Below, piece by piece: positions 1 through 9,890 of a DNA stretch of 64,000 nucleotides; position 1 is the stretch's first letter, and each line of letters opens with the position of its first letter. Position numbers and translations under genes: made by a program. The notes beneath the pieces are model-generated. The model was given only the letters and a program-made list of their open reading frames with translations, ran no database searches and was not told the origin of the DNA. Origin of the DNA: Suillus spraguei (lineage: Eukaryota; Basidiomycota; Agaricomycetes; Boletales; Suillaceae); the NCBI GenBank assembly GCA_016800925.1, contig JABCPU010000186.1:62001-126000 (forward strand). The letters are read 5' to 3'.

Positions 1-1804
1 GATTTTGTGGTATTCATCACTTATTATGCGCATGTGGGTACTGTATCTCTTTCGTGTGGTGCAGAGTTGACGTCCTTTCATCACACCAGCTCTGCCTCCC
101 TTTGTCAACCCTAGTTAGCGTATACCGCGCAATCAACCAAAGCCTAGTCGAGACCGAGAAATTGCTTGACATCCTCGATGAACCCACTGAAGTCGTCGAT
201 GAACCTGATGCCAAGGAATTGGTAATCTCGAACGGCGAAGTTGAATTTGGTATGCACTCTACTCTAATCTCATACACATTCTTATGCATCTGAACCCACC
301 ACAGACAACGTATCCTTCTCCTATGACAATAAAACTCCCGTACTACACAACGTTTCCTTCAAAGTCCCCCGCGGCGGACGTGTAGCCCTCGTCGGCGAAA
401 GCGGAGCGGGCAAAAGTACAATCCTTCGCCTCCTCTACCGCTTCTACGACCTCCGACCCGGCTCAGGACGTATCTTAATCGACGGGCAAGACATTCGCAC
501 AGTAACGCTTTCAAGTTTGCGTTCCGCAATCGGCGTCGTACCCCAGGACCCCGTGCTCTTCAACGCTAGCATCAGGTATAACATTGCTTACGGCCAACAA
601 TCTACTACTCCCCCTGATGAGAGCACCATCATCTAAGCACCCAAGCTGTTCAGATGCATGATCGTATTATGAGTTTCCCAGATGGGTATGAGACAAAGGT
701 TGGGGAGAAGGGCGTGAGACTGAATGGGGGCGAGAAGCAGCAGGTAGCAATTGCTAGGACTCTGGTGAAGAACCCGAGGGTTTTGCTTTTGGATGAGGCT
801 ACCAGTGCGTTGGATAGTGCGACGGAGCGACGAGTGTTGGAGGGTGCGCTTGGCAAAGTTGTGGACGGGAGGAGTTGCTTGAGTATTGCACATCGGTTGA
901 GTAGACTAAGGGGGCTGATTTGTGGGTGCTTTTTTGGGTGTTGCTTGGTGATGCGGTGCTGATTTGTTTTCTTGTGAAGGATTATGGTTCTCAAGGACGG
1001 ACGGATCGTTGAAAAGGGTTCACATAAGGAACTCCTTGAACTCAATGGCCTGTTTGGATCGATGTGGGCAAACCAGATCAGCACGTCCGGAGATCCTAAA
1101 GCCCAAGCTGGTGACGATGATGTCGATGACGATGCCCCTGTCGTAGACGTGCCCGAATCTGAAACGCGAAGCACAGCAGTCGAGGTGCAAGTAGTCGCCG
1201 ATTCTCCCAAAGTCGTTCCAGCATCCGTAGAAGCCAAACCGGACGTACCTAAAACATTCCCTACCGACGACAACGCAACCCAAGCATTCCCGACGAAGGC
1301 ATCCATGGCCGACACGCCTCGCGTCCCAGCACTCCCAGCGTTCCCGACGAAAGCATCCATGTCCCATAAGCCTTCCATCCAAGCACCCCCAGCGTCCCCG
1401 ACGAAAGCATCCGAGTCCGACGCGCCTTCCATCCGCAGCCATCCAGAGGTTCATCCGTGCCTGTGCATGTGCAAGGCGCAAGTGTTACGTTCGACGCGAA
1501 AGTGCCGAAGCGTCCGCGGACGGCTGACTCTGAGTCTTCGCCTAGGAAAGTCCTTTCGATCCATAATATCCAGAGACTTGCCAAGATAAGCCTCACCGGT
1601 AGACCTCCGAAATCGCCTGGGCTCCCACACCGGGACCCGAGCATGCGAGACGCAAGTATGGCGAGCAGTGTGAGTGTTACTGGAACCGTGGGTGGGGGTG
1701 CGTTTATCCCTCCTACTACTTGGGAGAGCGTGGATGAGCCGCAGTTGCGGGCCTTCAAGAAGAAGGAGGAGAAGAAGAGGAAGAAGAGGAAGAGTTTTAT
1801 CTAG
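1..1804 (+). pseudogene. HMT1/ABCB6-like ABC half-transporter, 3' part, frameshifted
   Basis: This is the C-terminal half of an Atm1/HMT1-type ABC exporter (vacuolar or mitochondrial metal or peptide-thiol transport in the family). The window opens inside the last membrane exon (1-33, DFVVFITYYA). The next exon starts near 91 and ends at 249, followed by a 55-bp intron (250-304). The ATPase domain is clear: Walker [10 protein letters not shown] at about 394-420, Q-loop VPQDP, signature [10 protein letters not shown] near 722-750, Walker [12 protein letters not shown] near 782-815, and H-loop IAHRLS near 885-900. A second intron is 922-979. The tail (about 1080-1804) is Pro/Ser/Ala-rich with three FPTKAS-type repeats and a Lys-rich end. 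Reading is broken near 634-645 (stop TAA plus one missing base), near 903-913 and near 1443-1455. Each break restores homology if one base had been lost. It is either a pseudogene or carries assembly indels. Confidence 0.85.
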
Positions 1805-1841
1805 AACTTCCTCCTTTCTCTTTGATGTCCGTCTCTTTTCG

Positions 1842-2056
1842 TTATGTTCCTGTTCCTTTCCTATCCTTTCCGGTCCTATCCTCAAGGAGAAGAGGAAGAA
1901 GATAAAGAATCTAGAAGTTTCTCCTTTTTCTCTGATCCTCGTCATGTTCCTTTTCCTGTCCTGTCCTACCCTTTCCTGTCCTTTCCTGTCCTGTCCTTTC
2001 ATGTCCTATCCTATCCTTTCCTTCCGAATCCCGTCCCGTCCCATTCCTTTCTCTGT
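1842..2056. repeat. Pyrimidine-rich TCCTNTCC tract
   Basis: Simple-sequence DNA built from imperfect TCCTGTCC, TCCTATCC and TCCTTTCC units lies just downstream of the ABC transporter stop. Short open frames in it are composition artefacts. It may act as 3' UTR or spacer; nothing else is visible. Confidence 0.7.
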
Positions 2057-2480
2057 CATACGTTCTGACCACCTTCTGTCTGACGAACCCCGCTGCGACA
2101 CATCACTATCTTTCTTGATTATTGATATACATTTTCGACCACATGCCACTAGATTTATGCTCTGCTCAATACATGCATGTGTGGTGCCGTATTGATTTAG
2201 AATATTGATATCTGACCACTCGTTCGAATGTCTTCATATTTCATGATCAAACACGTGTTGTGGGCGTGTGTTTTATACCGTTCGTATTTGCTATGTGTGT
2301 TGTACGTAGTCAATTATATATTCGGTAACACAACAGCTTGAGGGAAGACTGAAGCAATTACGTGTGCGAATGGAAGTCCCATGAGCTGAAGTACTTTGAA
2401 GTATTATGAGGTAGCACCCGTACAGAGGCTAACATCCGAGAACCATATTGCGCAAGTAAAATTGACAAATTTCCATGAAA
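2057..2480. other. Intergenic, no gene seen
   Basis: This is the convergent intergenic space between the plus-strand ABC gene and the minus-strand GTPase. It is AT-richer than its flanks, and I see no coding, RNA or repeat signal. Confidence 0.5.
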
Positions 2481-3288
2481 TCAGAGCTGGGGGTTGGAAC
2501 TGCGAGATGTTCTGCCTGCTTGGTAGGACTCGTAAATGAGACGGCGGATGGCCTGCTCTGATCGATGTCGGCGTGCACGCATAGCGGAGGATGCATGTGG
2601 GTCGTCGGGAAGCGAAGTGATACAAGCGTGTGTGGAGAACCGCATCCCGAGGCTTTCTAGGTTGTCCTTATTCTTCGCCCACCACTTATCCATGTCTGTG
2701 GATAATCTTCCAAGGAGGTGACCACGGCGGCGACTGGTACGCCGCCCGTCACAGTGGCTGTGGAGCCAACGATGTCAGTGAAGAATTTATAATCCCTGAT
2801 CAATGCTCTCTGGGCCCTGGATCCCCTCATGCAATATAAAAGAAGGTAGACTCCATCATCTGTGTACAGCTTCTTGTACGACTTTTGCAGGCGCCATTTT
2901 GCGATGGGGGTCCAGAAAGGTCCTGTTGATTCGACTGAGGAAACTTCCCAAAGTTTGAAGCGGCGATCTCCAAGACTAAGTTCATGAGAGGTATGATGTA
3001 GTGTGCAAGTTTCTGCGCTTGGCGACGTTGGTGCAACGTCGCGTCCCATAATCAAGTTGATGATGGCGCTTTTCCCAACTCCAGTCTCCCCGAAAAGCAA
3101 CACATTCAGAGGACCTCCAAGTGACTTGACCGCGTGGAAGGATCAACACACGTAAAAAGAGTATACTACTAAACTCTCACCAGTGACGACCAGGTCGAAG
3201 AAGAGGGGTTACTAGAGAGAGCAGTTCTATATGACGAAGAAGGGGCTCGCAAGGAAGACCAAGATGACAGTGCGGTCGAAATCCCAGC
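2481..3288 (-). CDS. P-loop GTPase domain protein (frameshifted near 3' end)
   Basis: This belongs to the large Agaricomycete family usually annotated as G-domain proteins, resembling AIG1/IRG-like GTPases. An exon at 3181-3288 (Ser-rich) and an intron at 3125-3180 lead into the exon from 3124, which carries GPLNVLLFGETGVGKS. The GETGVGKS P-loop (G1) is perfect. The expected DxxG switch (G3) reads LWEVSSVEST, so it is degenerate. A conserved tail (MDKWWAKNKDNLESLGMRF, then RARRHRSEQAIRRLIYESY) lies at 2481-2693. It is one frame off the G domain, and a single missing base near 2695 accounts for this. The exon at 3181-3288 is open in phase 0 toward kinase C upstream, so this may be the C-terminal domain of that kinase gene rather than a separate gene. 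Confidence 0.7.
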
Positions 3289-3354
3289 CTGATCAATAAA
3301 TATTTAAGCCACATTACTTCAACCACAAGCTGACGAGTTCCTCAACAAGACAAG

Positions 3355-5018
3355 TCATAAGCTTACATCTTGATTTAAAGCCTCTAGTTCCTCCGTTATG
3401 AAGTTCATAGCCGTGAAGGCACATGGCCGAGTAGATGGATGATTTGACCAACACTGCTCGATATGATTCCAGCGGGAATCTGTGATGTCAGACGTCGCCT
3501 CAGATACCTCAGGACGCGAGATATCCTCTCCTTGTCGAATTTTTTGAACGACTTTGAAATCGTCAATGTCATGCCACGGAACGATCAGAGTCAACAACTG
3601 GGATAGATGATTCAATAAATATAGATTTGTGGTCTTGAAACGTTCACACTTACATGGAACATGACACGACCAAAGGAATACATGTCGTTCTGCATGGTCG
3701 GTTTGAAATTGGAAGGGGGTTCATGTGACCTGAGCAACTCAGGCGCGGCCCACCTGATCGCACCAGGCCGAAGAGTTGATCCTTCAATTCGGCAATTTTC
3801 TGAATATCCAGAGAGAACATTTGACAGACCGAAGTCCGTTAGGCAAGCCTTGTATTTTCCGTCCTTGATGTCTACCAAAACATTGGACTGGATTGTTTTA
3901 TGAGTGCAATTGAATGCGAGGATAAGGATAAGCTCACGCTCGTAACATCACCGTGAACAATGGGAAAAGAATGAACTAAGGACAAATTCATCAGTTGAAA
4001 GAAGACGACCGTGAAGGGAGTACAAACGATAGTAGAGCCCAGATGCTATGCCATGAAGCTATTGAATAAGGATAATTTAGTTTAACTCCATTGCAACCAA
4101 ATATGTTTAAGTTACCAGCTTCAATTTGGACTTGATGGCTAATGTAGTGCCCTGTTTTGAGATCAGATCGAACAGCGTGCCGTCCGGAAACCACCTGGAG
4201 ACAAGGGCTGTGGTTGGCCCGAACCCCTCTGTCGTTCCATAAAGTGTGACGATATTGTCGTGGATGAGGTGTGCCCATATTGCAGTTTCTCGTCGAAACC
4301 TCTGGCGAATCCACATAAATAGTATTCAGAACAACAAAACGTAGACCCTCACCCGTAAATCCTGCTCTGAAGTGCAATCGATGTGATGCTTGAAAGCTTT
4401 TACTGCGACCTGCAGTGCGAGAATGAACAGGCTGATCAGTAAGGTACGTTAGCACTGCTCGCCGGCCAAACCTTGACAGAGCCCGACGGTCGTCTCCATT
4501 CAAGTCTGTAAACGTTTCCGAATGCACCGCTGGCAACATAGTCGTTTATTGTGCCGAAGATCTGACCTGTCAGATCTTCTGCCAGTGCTAGACCTTCTCC
4601 CCAAGCCAGTGGTATTATGGGACTAAAGATGAGGGAGCTGAATCAATGAAGACTGTTTCAGAACGAGCACCCTACTGAGGTAGAGGTTCTGAGGCGGATG
4701 CCTAAGTAAAATATATCAGGATCTGCCACTGACTAGGATACCAGTGGGTTGTCAAACCTGTAAGTCCTCAGCCAAAGACTGGGTGATGCACTCATGGACT
4801 TCTGTGTCCCCCGTGAGCTGCCTTGCGTCCTGTTGACCCGAGGTGCAGTGGTCATCATAGACATTGTTGGAATGCGCGGCCGCAGTCACTGTTCTCTCTG
4901 AGGAGGATCCTTTGGGGCCTGAGTGTGTCAAAATGCGTTGACCCCTTCCACTCTGCACGGCCTTGGATTTCGAGCGCATGACATTGTCGAAAGGGGGCAG
5001 CTGAGGTGAGTTGGACAT
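3355..5018 (-). CDS. Kinase C: TKL-like Ser/Thr protein kinase
   Basis: Multi-exon kinase on the minus strand. A Ser-rich N-terminal exon (4752-5018) begins MSNSPQLPPF. The kinase domain then reads in order: LAEDLTGQIFG lead-in, glycine loop VASGAFGNVYRLEW (about 4500-4570), VAVKAFKHH with the ATP-binding Lys (about 4385-4410), and the exon at 4107-4316 with the alpha-C and hinge region (RRETAIWAHLIHDNIV). Next are VHGDV (catalytic loop, HRD as HGD, about 3950), LTDFGLS (DFG) and APELL in 3612-3878, and the C-lobe with CWSNHPSTRP at 3355-3600. All catalytic residues are present. The ending at 3355 overlaps a good splice donor, GAT|GTAAGC at 3366. Splicing there would skip the stop and join the GTPase exon at 3288. 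The junction between 4752 and about 4580 is not resolved. Confidence 0.75.
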
Positions 5019-5079
5019 TTGGAGCGTTGTCTGTCGAATGGTTAGTCTAAATTCAGAACTGAAAAAGATGGACCCTTAC

Positions 5080-5252
5080 ACTTAAGCCCGGCTCTGAGGC
5101 GTGATTCATTTGATGCCTGAAGGTTTTTACTGGGACCTGTAGTGTGATCATGAATGAGCTGATCAACAAGTTACGCTATCGCTGCCTATTGGCCAGACCT
5201 TGACAGATATTACATTTGAATGACTTTCTCCCACTTCGCCAACAGAGATATC
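5080..5252 (-). pseudogene. Fossil kinase N-lobe exons
   Basis: Between kinases B and C lie two short stretches homologous to kinase N-lobes. One reads DISVGEVGESHSNVISVK (exon start 5252), a degenerate glycine loop ending at the same SVK splice position as kinases B and C. The other, VPVKTFRHQMNHASEPGLS (about 5090-5150), matches the VAVK exon of kinase C, including the next splice donor (AGT|GTAAGG). The rest of the kinase domain is missing. Exons are phase 0 and join in frame to TTLQ-MSNSP of kinase C's first exon. They are therefore either relics of a deleted kinase unit or short linker exons of a longer gene. Confidence 0.55.
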
Positions 5253-5293
5253 CTGCGGGAGAGTAAGGACCTGGTCCTGCGCGAAGAGATTGC

Positions 5294-7774
5294 TCATGGA
5301 CATACATCGCTCCTCAAAGCCTCTAGTTCTCTCCTCAAGAAGTCCATGACCATTGTGGCAGAAGGACGAGCAGATACATCAGACGACCAACATTGCGCAA
5401 TCTCATTCCAGCGTGCAGTTGTCATATCCGGTGTCGAAGGTCGGAAAATGTCTTCTCTGAGAATTCTATGAAAAACCACCATGTCGCTTACGCCATTCCA
5501 GGGAATGACCAGTGTTAATACCTGCGCATAGGGATTCATGTTAAAGGTACGTAAGCTTTATAGATCTATAAATCTCACATGAAACATCACGCGACCAAAA
5601 GAATACATGTCACTTTGCGTGGTTGGTGCACTGTCAACAGGTTGGTCATGTGCATTCAGCAACTCGGGCGCGATCCATCTGACGGCACCAGTTCGACCGA
5701 TCGTGCGGTCACCTAAAAGACCGCCGAGAACTGTTGCCAGACCGAAGTCTGTTAAACGTGCCACATATTCTCCGTCTTTGATGTCCACCAGAACGTTAGA
5801 CTGGAACTCTCCATTAGAAAAATTTCATGTCAAGAAGGTGAACGGACACTCTTAATGTTTCCGTGAACCATATTGAGCCCGTGAACTAATGGTAACCATT
5901 ATAATATCAGTGGAAGCAAGCTTAGAATGGAAGACAGACGAACGATAGCAAAGGCCAGACACCGTATCATGAAGCTGAAGACACAAAAATCAAGTCAAGA
6001 TACAGGAGTTGTATCCAAACAGCGACTCACCAGATTTAGCCTCGATCTGATGTTCAATGCAGTACCCTGTTCCACGATAAGACGGAGCAGTGAACCGCTC
6101 TGGAACCATGGAAGAACAAGAGCTAGAGGTGATCCAAATCCTCCTGTCGTCCCAAAAACAGGAACAATGTTGTCGTGCATGAGGGCAGCCCAGTTCTCAG
6201 CAACACGTAAAAATCCCTATCAAATCAATGGTAAGCTATACAAAGCAGAAGTGTCTACAAATTCTCACCTGTAAATCTAGCTCTGGTATGTCAACTTTAA
6301 TTACTTTTACTGCAACCTGCGGTGCGATAATCAATAAACATATTAACAACATATACCAGCATTGTTCAAACCTTCACAGAACCTGTCGGCCGTTTCCATT
6401 CACATTTGCAAACTATTCCAAAATCACCTGCAGCGACAAGGTCGCTCATTGCACAAACGATCTGGCCTGTCAAGTCCGCTAGTCCCTGACTGAGAAACTC
6501 AGGTTGTCGATCCTGCGCATTGTCGGTCCTAAACTGATCGATATGTTGAAGAACTTTCATGGCTCTTGGGCGATGGCCCGCTTCCCATAACCAGCACTTT
6601 TGAATCAAATTCCAGCGATCGTCAAGGATGTTTTCGGGACGTGCGTGTGGAACTTTATTGGACAGTGCGACACAGATTTGAGCCGAGTTCTTCTCTTTCC
6701 ATGGTATACCCCCCGAGAAAATCTGAGATGAGAAAACTTAGGATGGAGTTTGCAAAAACGGAAAGATCGTACAAGGAACATGACACAACCAAGAGAATAG
6801 ATATCACTCATGAAAGTCGGTTTTTCAGGATCATACTCTAGTCCAAGGACTTCAGGCGCCCGCCATCGAGAATTGAAAGTGCGTTCGGCGGTGGTAGAAT
6901 TCCACTGCAACTCCTCTTCTCCTGCAATTGTTGCAAGACCGAAATCAGTAAGGCACGGATTCCCGGAACCATCTATGAGTACATTTCCCTGAGGCTGTGA
7001 ATGAGCGCAGTATACACAAAAAAACGAACATACATACGGGGTGAAGGTCCCCGTGAACGACCTTCATTGATTCGACTAGGTATGAGTCAGGAACAGAACG
7101 GAAGACAGGGTAGAAATCGACGAACGATAGTTGAGACCGTCAGCGATACCCTTCGCCTAGTAGAATGAAAATTGATGAACGCTCGTTGAACACGATTGGT
7201 ATGAACAACCGACTCACCAATCCATCTTTAGCGGAAGCGGTAAGGGTTGCTTCTTCGAGGTAGATACATAATGTTCCCAACGGCATCCATTGTGAAACGA
7301 GAGCCGGCAATGGAAATTCAACATTTACGATGCCAAGTAGTGGCACGATAGTCGGGTGTTTCAGTCTAAGCCACACCTTGAGTTCCCGATACATTTTCTA
7401 GATAGACCACGTTGAGCAAAGTGACATTTTGAATCAGCACATGCCAACCCTTTTCATTTTCTCTATAGCTCCTGGATAATCAACTACGAAGACCTTTACT
7501 GCGACCTGATGGGAATTACATGGACGATTAATGATTAATGAACTTCAAGCTATCAGACAGACCTCCGCTTTGCCTTCGCCGGTCTCGATGGTAAGTCGAT
7601 AAACATGACCAAAGGCTCCTTGTGCCGCTGGAGATTCGAACTTGCCATGAATGCGAGATGTAAGGTCATTAATAAAAGGTATGTGGCTGCAAAACATAAA
7701 TACTTGGAATTCAGACAAGACAGTGTACATTATTGAAGAAACCCTCACTCTTTGACAGGCACGGGACTCGTCAT
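5294..7774 (-). CDS. Tandem kinase protein: kinase A plus pseudokinase B
   Basis: Start ATG at 7774 gives a 26-nt exon MTSPVPVK, then a 62-bp intron (7687-7748). Kinase A: AAQGAFGHVYR (about 7590-7640), VAVKVF (about 7490), RELKVWLRLKHPTIV (about 7340-7390), VVHGDLHP (about 7050), CLTDFGLAT (about 6940), RWRAPEVLG and SDIYSLGC (6700-6900). The exon at about 6366-6723 runs without a break from the C-lobe of A (IQKCWLWEAGHRPRAMKVL) into the lead-in of B (GLADLTGQIVCAMSDLVAAGDFG), so both domains are one polypeptide. Kinase B: AAGDFGIV, VAVKVIK (about 6295), MHDNIVPVFGTTGG (about 6150), VHGNIK at about 5854-5868 where the catalytic Asp is Asn, LTDFGLAT, RWIAPELL, and CWSSDVSARP. The stop at 5294 overlaps a splice donor GAT|GTATGT (5305). 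A resembles an active kinase and B a pseudokinase. Confidence 0.8.
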
Positions 7775-8092
7775 GCCGATGGCTATACGTTGGAGGGGGC
7801 GTATAAGAAGGGACGACTTTCTTCCTTCTATGAGGTCTGCCGCTTTAAGGAAGACGGATGCGGTCGTTAAGTGAGAAGGTAGGAAGTCGGACTAAGGGTT
7901 CACAAGGTTGCGCAATTGGACACGGACGTGCACGCTGTACAGTAGTCTAAATGCTTACGTCCAAAAACTCGATGAAGGTGGCCAAATGGCAGCCATGCTG
8001 CAGAACATGCTTCGCGCACGTGCGGTACGGTATCGCCTCGAGGCCACGATGATCATAGATCCAGGAATCGTGTGACGAGTCCACCACCCGTT
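7775..8092. other. Upstream region of tandem kinase gene
   Basis: This intergenic DNA upstream of the tandem kinase start presumably holds its promoter. I see no clear TATA box, ORF or repeat. Confidence 0.4.
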
Positions 8093-8105
8093 GTGCCTTC
8101 GGCAC

Positions 8106-8143
8106 AGGAAGCAAAAGAAGTGCTTTGCACTCCTTTTGCTCCC
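8106..8143. repeat. Imperfect hairpin, left
   Basis: The arms GAAGCAAAAGAAGTGC and GCACTCCTTTTGCTCC are near-complementary around a TTT loop. It closely resembles the hairpin at 8455-8512 on the other side of the MITE-like element. Confidence 0.65.
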
Positions 8144-8153
8144 TGGCTACTAA

Positions 8154-8423
8154 TCAGGAAATTCACACATTCCTTGACGTGCCCTTATGCGGACTTATTT
8201 ACACTTAACTGCCTTGGTGAAATTGAATCTACTTGTCCAAAATTTCAATGTGAATGAATTCAGAAAAAAAAAAGTTGAGATATATTAATATACATGTTTT
8301 ATTGTATTTCGCACTCAAAAAATATAAGATATGCCAGGTGAATGATGTGAGAGAGAGCAAACAAGTTTTGAGATAAGTGAGTTAAGCTGATTAAGCATGT
8401 TAAGGAATGTGTGAATTTCCTGA
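8154..8423. mobile_element. MITE-like element with 23-bp perfect terminal inverted repeats
   Basis: ATCAGGAAATTCACACATTCC at the left end is repeated exactly inverted at 8401-8423, giving a 23-bp TIR around an AT-rich, non-coding ~270-bp body. A target duplication is not clear; flanking TA dinucleotides are possible. Small size, TIRs and lack of coding fit a MITE of unknown superfamily. Confidence 0.6.
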
Positions 8424-8454
8424 TGTAAGGCTTCATCCTAATAATTCTGTTTGC

Positions 8455-8512
8455 CCAAGGCACAGGAAGGCAAAAAGAGTGCTTCGCACTCTTTTTGCCT
8501 TCCTGGCCTTGG
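8455..8512. repeat. Long near-perfect hairpin
   Basis: The arms CCAAGGC..AGGAAGGCAAAAAGAGTGC and their inverse flank a TTC loop, giving a stem of about 26 bp with one small bulge. The flanking phrase GCTTCATCCTAATAATT occurs on both sides (8430-8446 and 8512-8528), and a variant lies near 10293-10308. This suggests a small repeated unit ending in that phrase. Confidence 0.7.
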
Positions 8513-8763
8513 CTTCATCCTAATAATTATCTTTAATAATGATAATAGGTCTTGAAATAAATTATAACTTTGACCAATATTTTGAGAGAAGTAAAAGTAC
8601 CACATCACCATCTTTGTGAGTTTATTGCCCATCTCATCCTCATGTCATTGCATTTGATTTTGATTTTTTTTAATTATTTACTGCAAACTATTAACTTGAA
8701 TAAATCTTTTGTGTCAAGTTTTAATAGGGGGCAACAGTATTAAGTTGTCACACCACAAAATCA

Positions 8764-8992
8764 TGCAAGTGTCCCATCTCCCATCTCCTGTTACTGGTCT
8801 CCTGTCTCTCATTTCCTCTTACCAGTCTGCTGTCTCCCATCTTGTGTCTCCCATCTCCCCCATCTCCCCCATCTCCTGTCTCCTGTCTCCCATCTTGTGT
8901 CTCCCATCTTGTGTCTCCCATCTTGTGTCTCCTGTCTTCCACTTTCCATCTCCCACTTTCCATCTCCCATCTCCCACCTCCTGTCTCCCACC

Positions 8993-9025
<33 letters not shown>

Positions 9026-9037
9026 CCTCCCATCTCC
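8764..9037. repeat. TCTCCYR heptamer minisatellite, degenerate part
   Basis: Imperfect 7-bp units (TCTCCCA, TCTCCTG, TCTTGTG) form the older, diverged edge of the array that continues beyond the solo LTR at 9510. Open frames on both strands are side products of the heptamer. Confidence 0.85.
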
Positions 9038-9509
9038 TGTTACGAACTGGGGTGGCGTCACCAGCGACAGTGATACAACACGGACAGTCTACTGGGAGGT
9101 TCGACTACGTTCAAAAGAGAATGAGGACTACTACTTAGGAAGGGTTCCAAGTAGGATCAAGGGTTCAGTTGAAGAGTCGCGACTCTAAGACGATCGGTAG
9201 AATAGAGACTAAGGCTAAGGAGTGCTTAGACTTAGAGACAATTCAGACGACTTAGGTTGGAGACCTAAGCAAAGGATATTCTAGGTAAAACCCAGTAAGA
9301 TTAAAGTAAGGTATACAAGCATAGTACAACGTGCTTAGATAAGCCACTATGTGCGCATGGACCAAGAGAGACATGAGAATGTAAGTGCGTATCCAAAGAA
9401 GGAAGGCTACTATAGTACAGATGCATTGAGCATATGAATCAAAGTCATGTTACATAATATACAAGATAAAGGAGATGGAAAATGAATAGGGGCACATACG
9501 ATTGTAACA
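9038..9509 (-). mobile_element. Solo LTR-A (Ty3/Gypsy family A)
   Basis: The copy starts TGTTACGAACTGGGG and ends ATTGTAACA. It is the same LTR as in the Gypsy copies at 25927 and 37341, here in reverse orientation. It is flanked by the 5-bp target duplication TCTCC (9033-9037 and 9510-9514), so it is a real insertion into the heptamer array reduced to a solo LTR. Confidence 0.9.
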
Positions 9510-9890
9510 TCTCCCACCTCCTGTCTCCTGTCTTCCACTTCCCATCTCCCACCTCCCATCTCCCACCTCCTGTCTCCTGTCTCCCATCTCCCATCTCCTG
9601 TCTTCATCTCCCGTCTCCCGTCTCCCGTCTCCCGTCTCCCGTCTCCCGTCTCCCGTCTCCCGTCTCCCGTCTCCCGTCTCCCGTCTCCCGTCTCCCGTCT
9701 CCCGTCTCCCATCTCCCGTCTCCTGTCTCCCGTCTCCCGTCTCCCGTCTCCCGTCTCCCGTCTCCCGTCTCCCGTCTCCCGTCTCCCGTCTCCCGTCTCC
9801 CGTCTCCCGTCTCCCGTCTCCCGTCTCCCGTCTCCCGTCTCCCGTCTCCCGTCTCCCATCTCCCGTCTCCCGTCTCCCATGCCTTCATTC
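9510..9890. repeat. GTCTCCC heptamer minisatellite, homogeneous part
   Basis: From about 9606 to 9880 the array is almost pure GTCTCCC with rare A or T variants, so it is recently homogenised compared with 8764-9037. Because 7 is not a multiple of 3, every frame encodes a 7-residue repeat (SPVSRLP on plus, RRETGDG on minus). This explains the long open frames without any gene. Confidence 0.9.

Noticed and set aside
650..1758. Minus-strand open frames opposite the ABC transporter
   Set aside because: Antisense shadows of the GC-rich coding strand; the plus strand has all ABC motifs.
1674..2195. Possible Ser/Leu-rich protein over the pyrimidine tract
   Set aside because: It overlaps the ABC C-terminus in another frame and consists of TCCTNTCC repeat translation.
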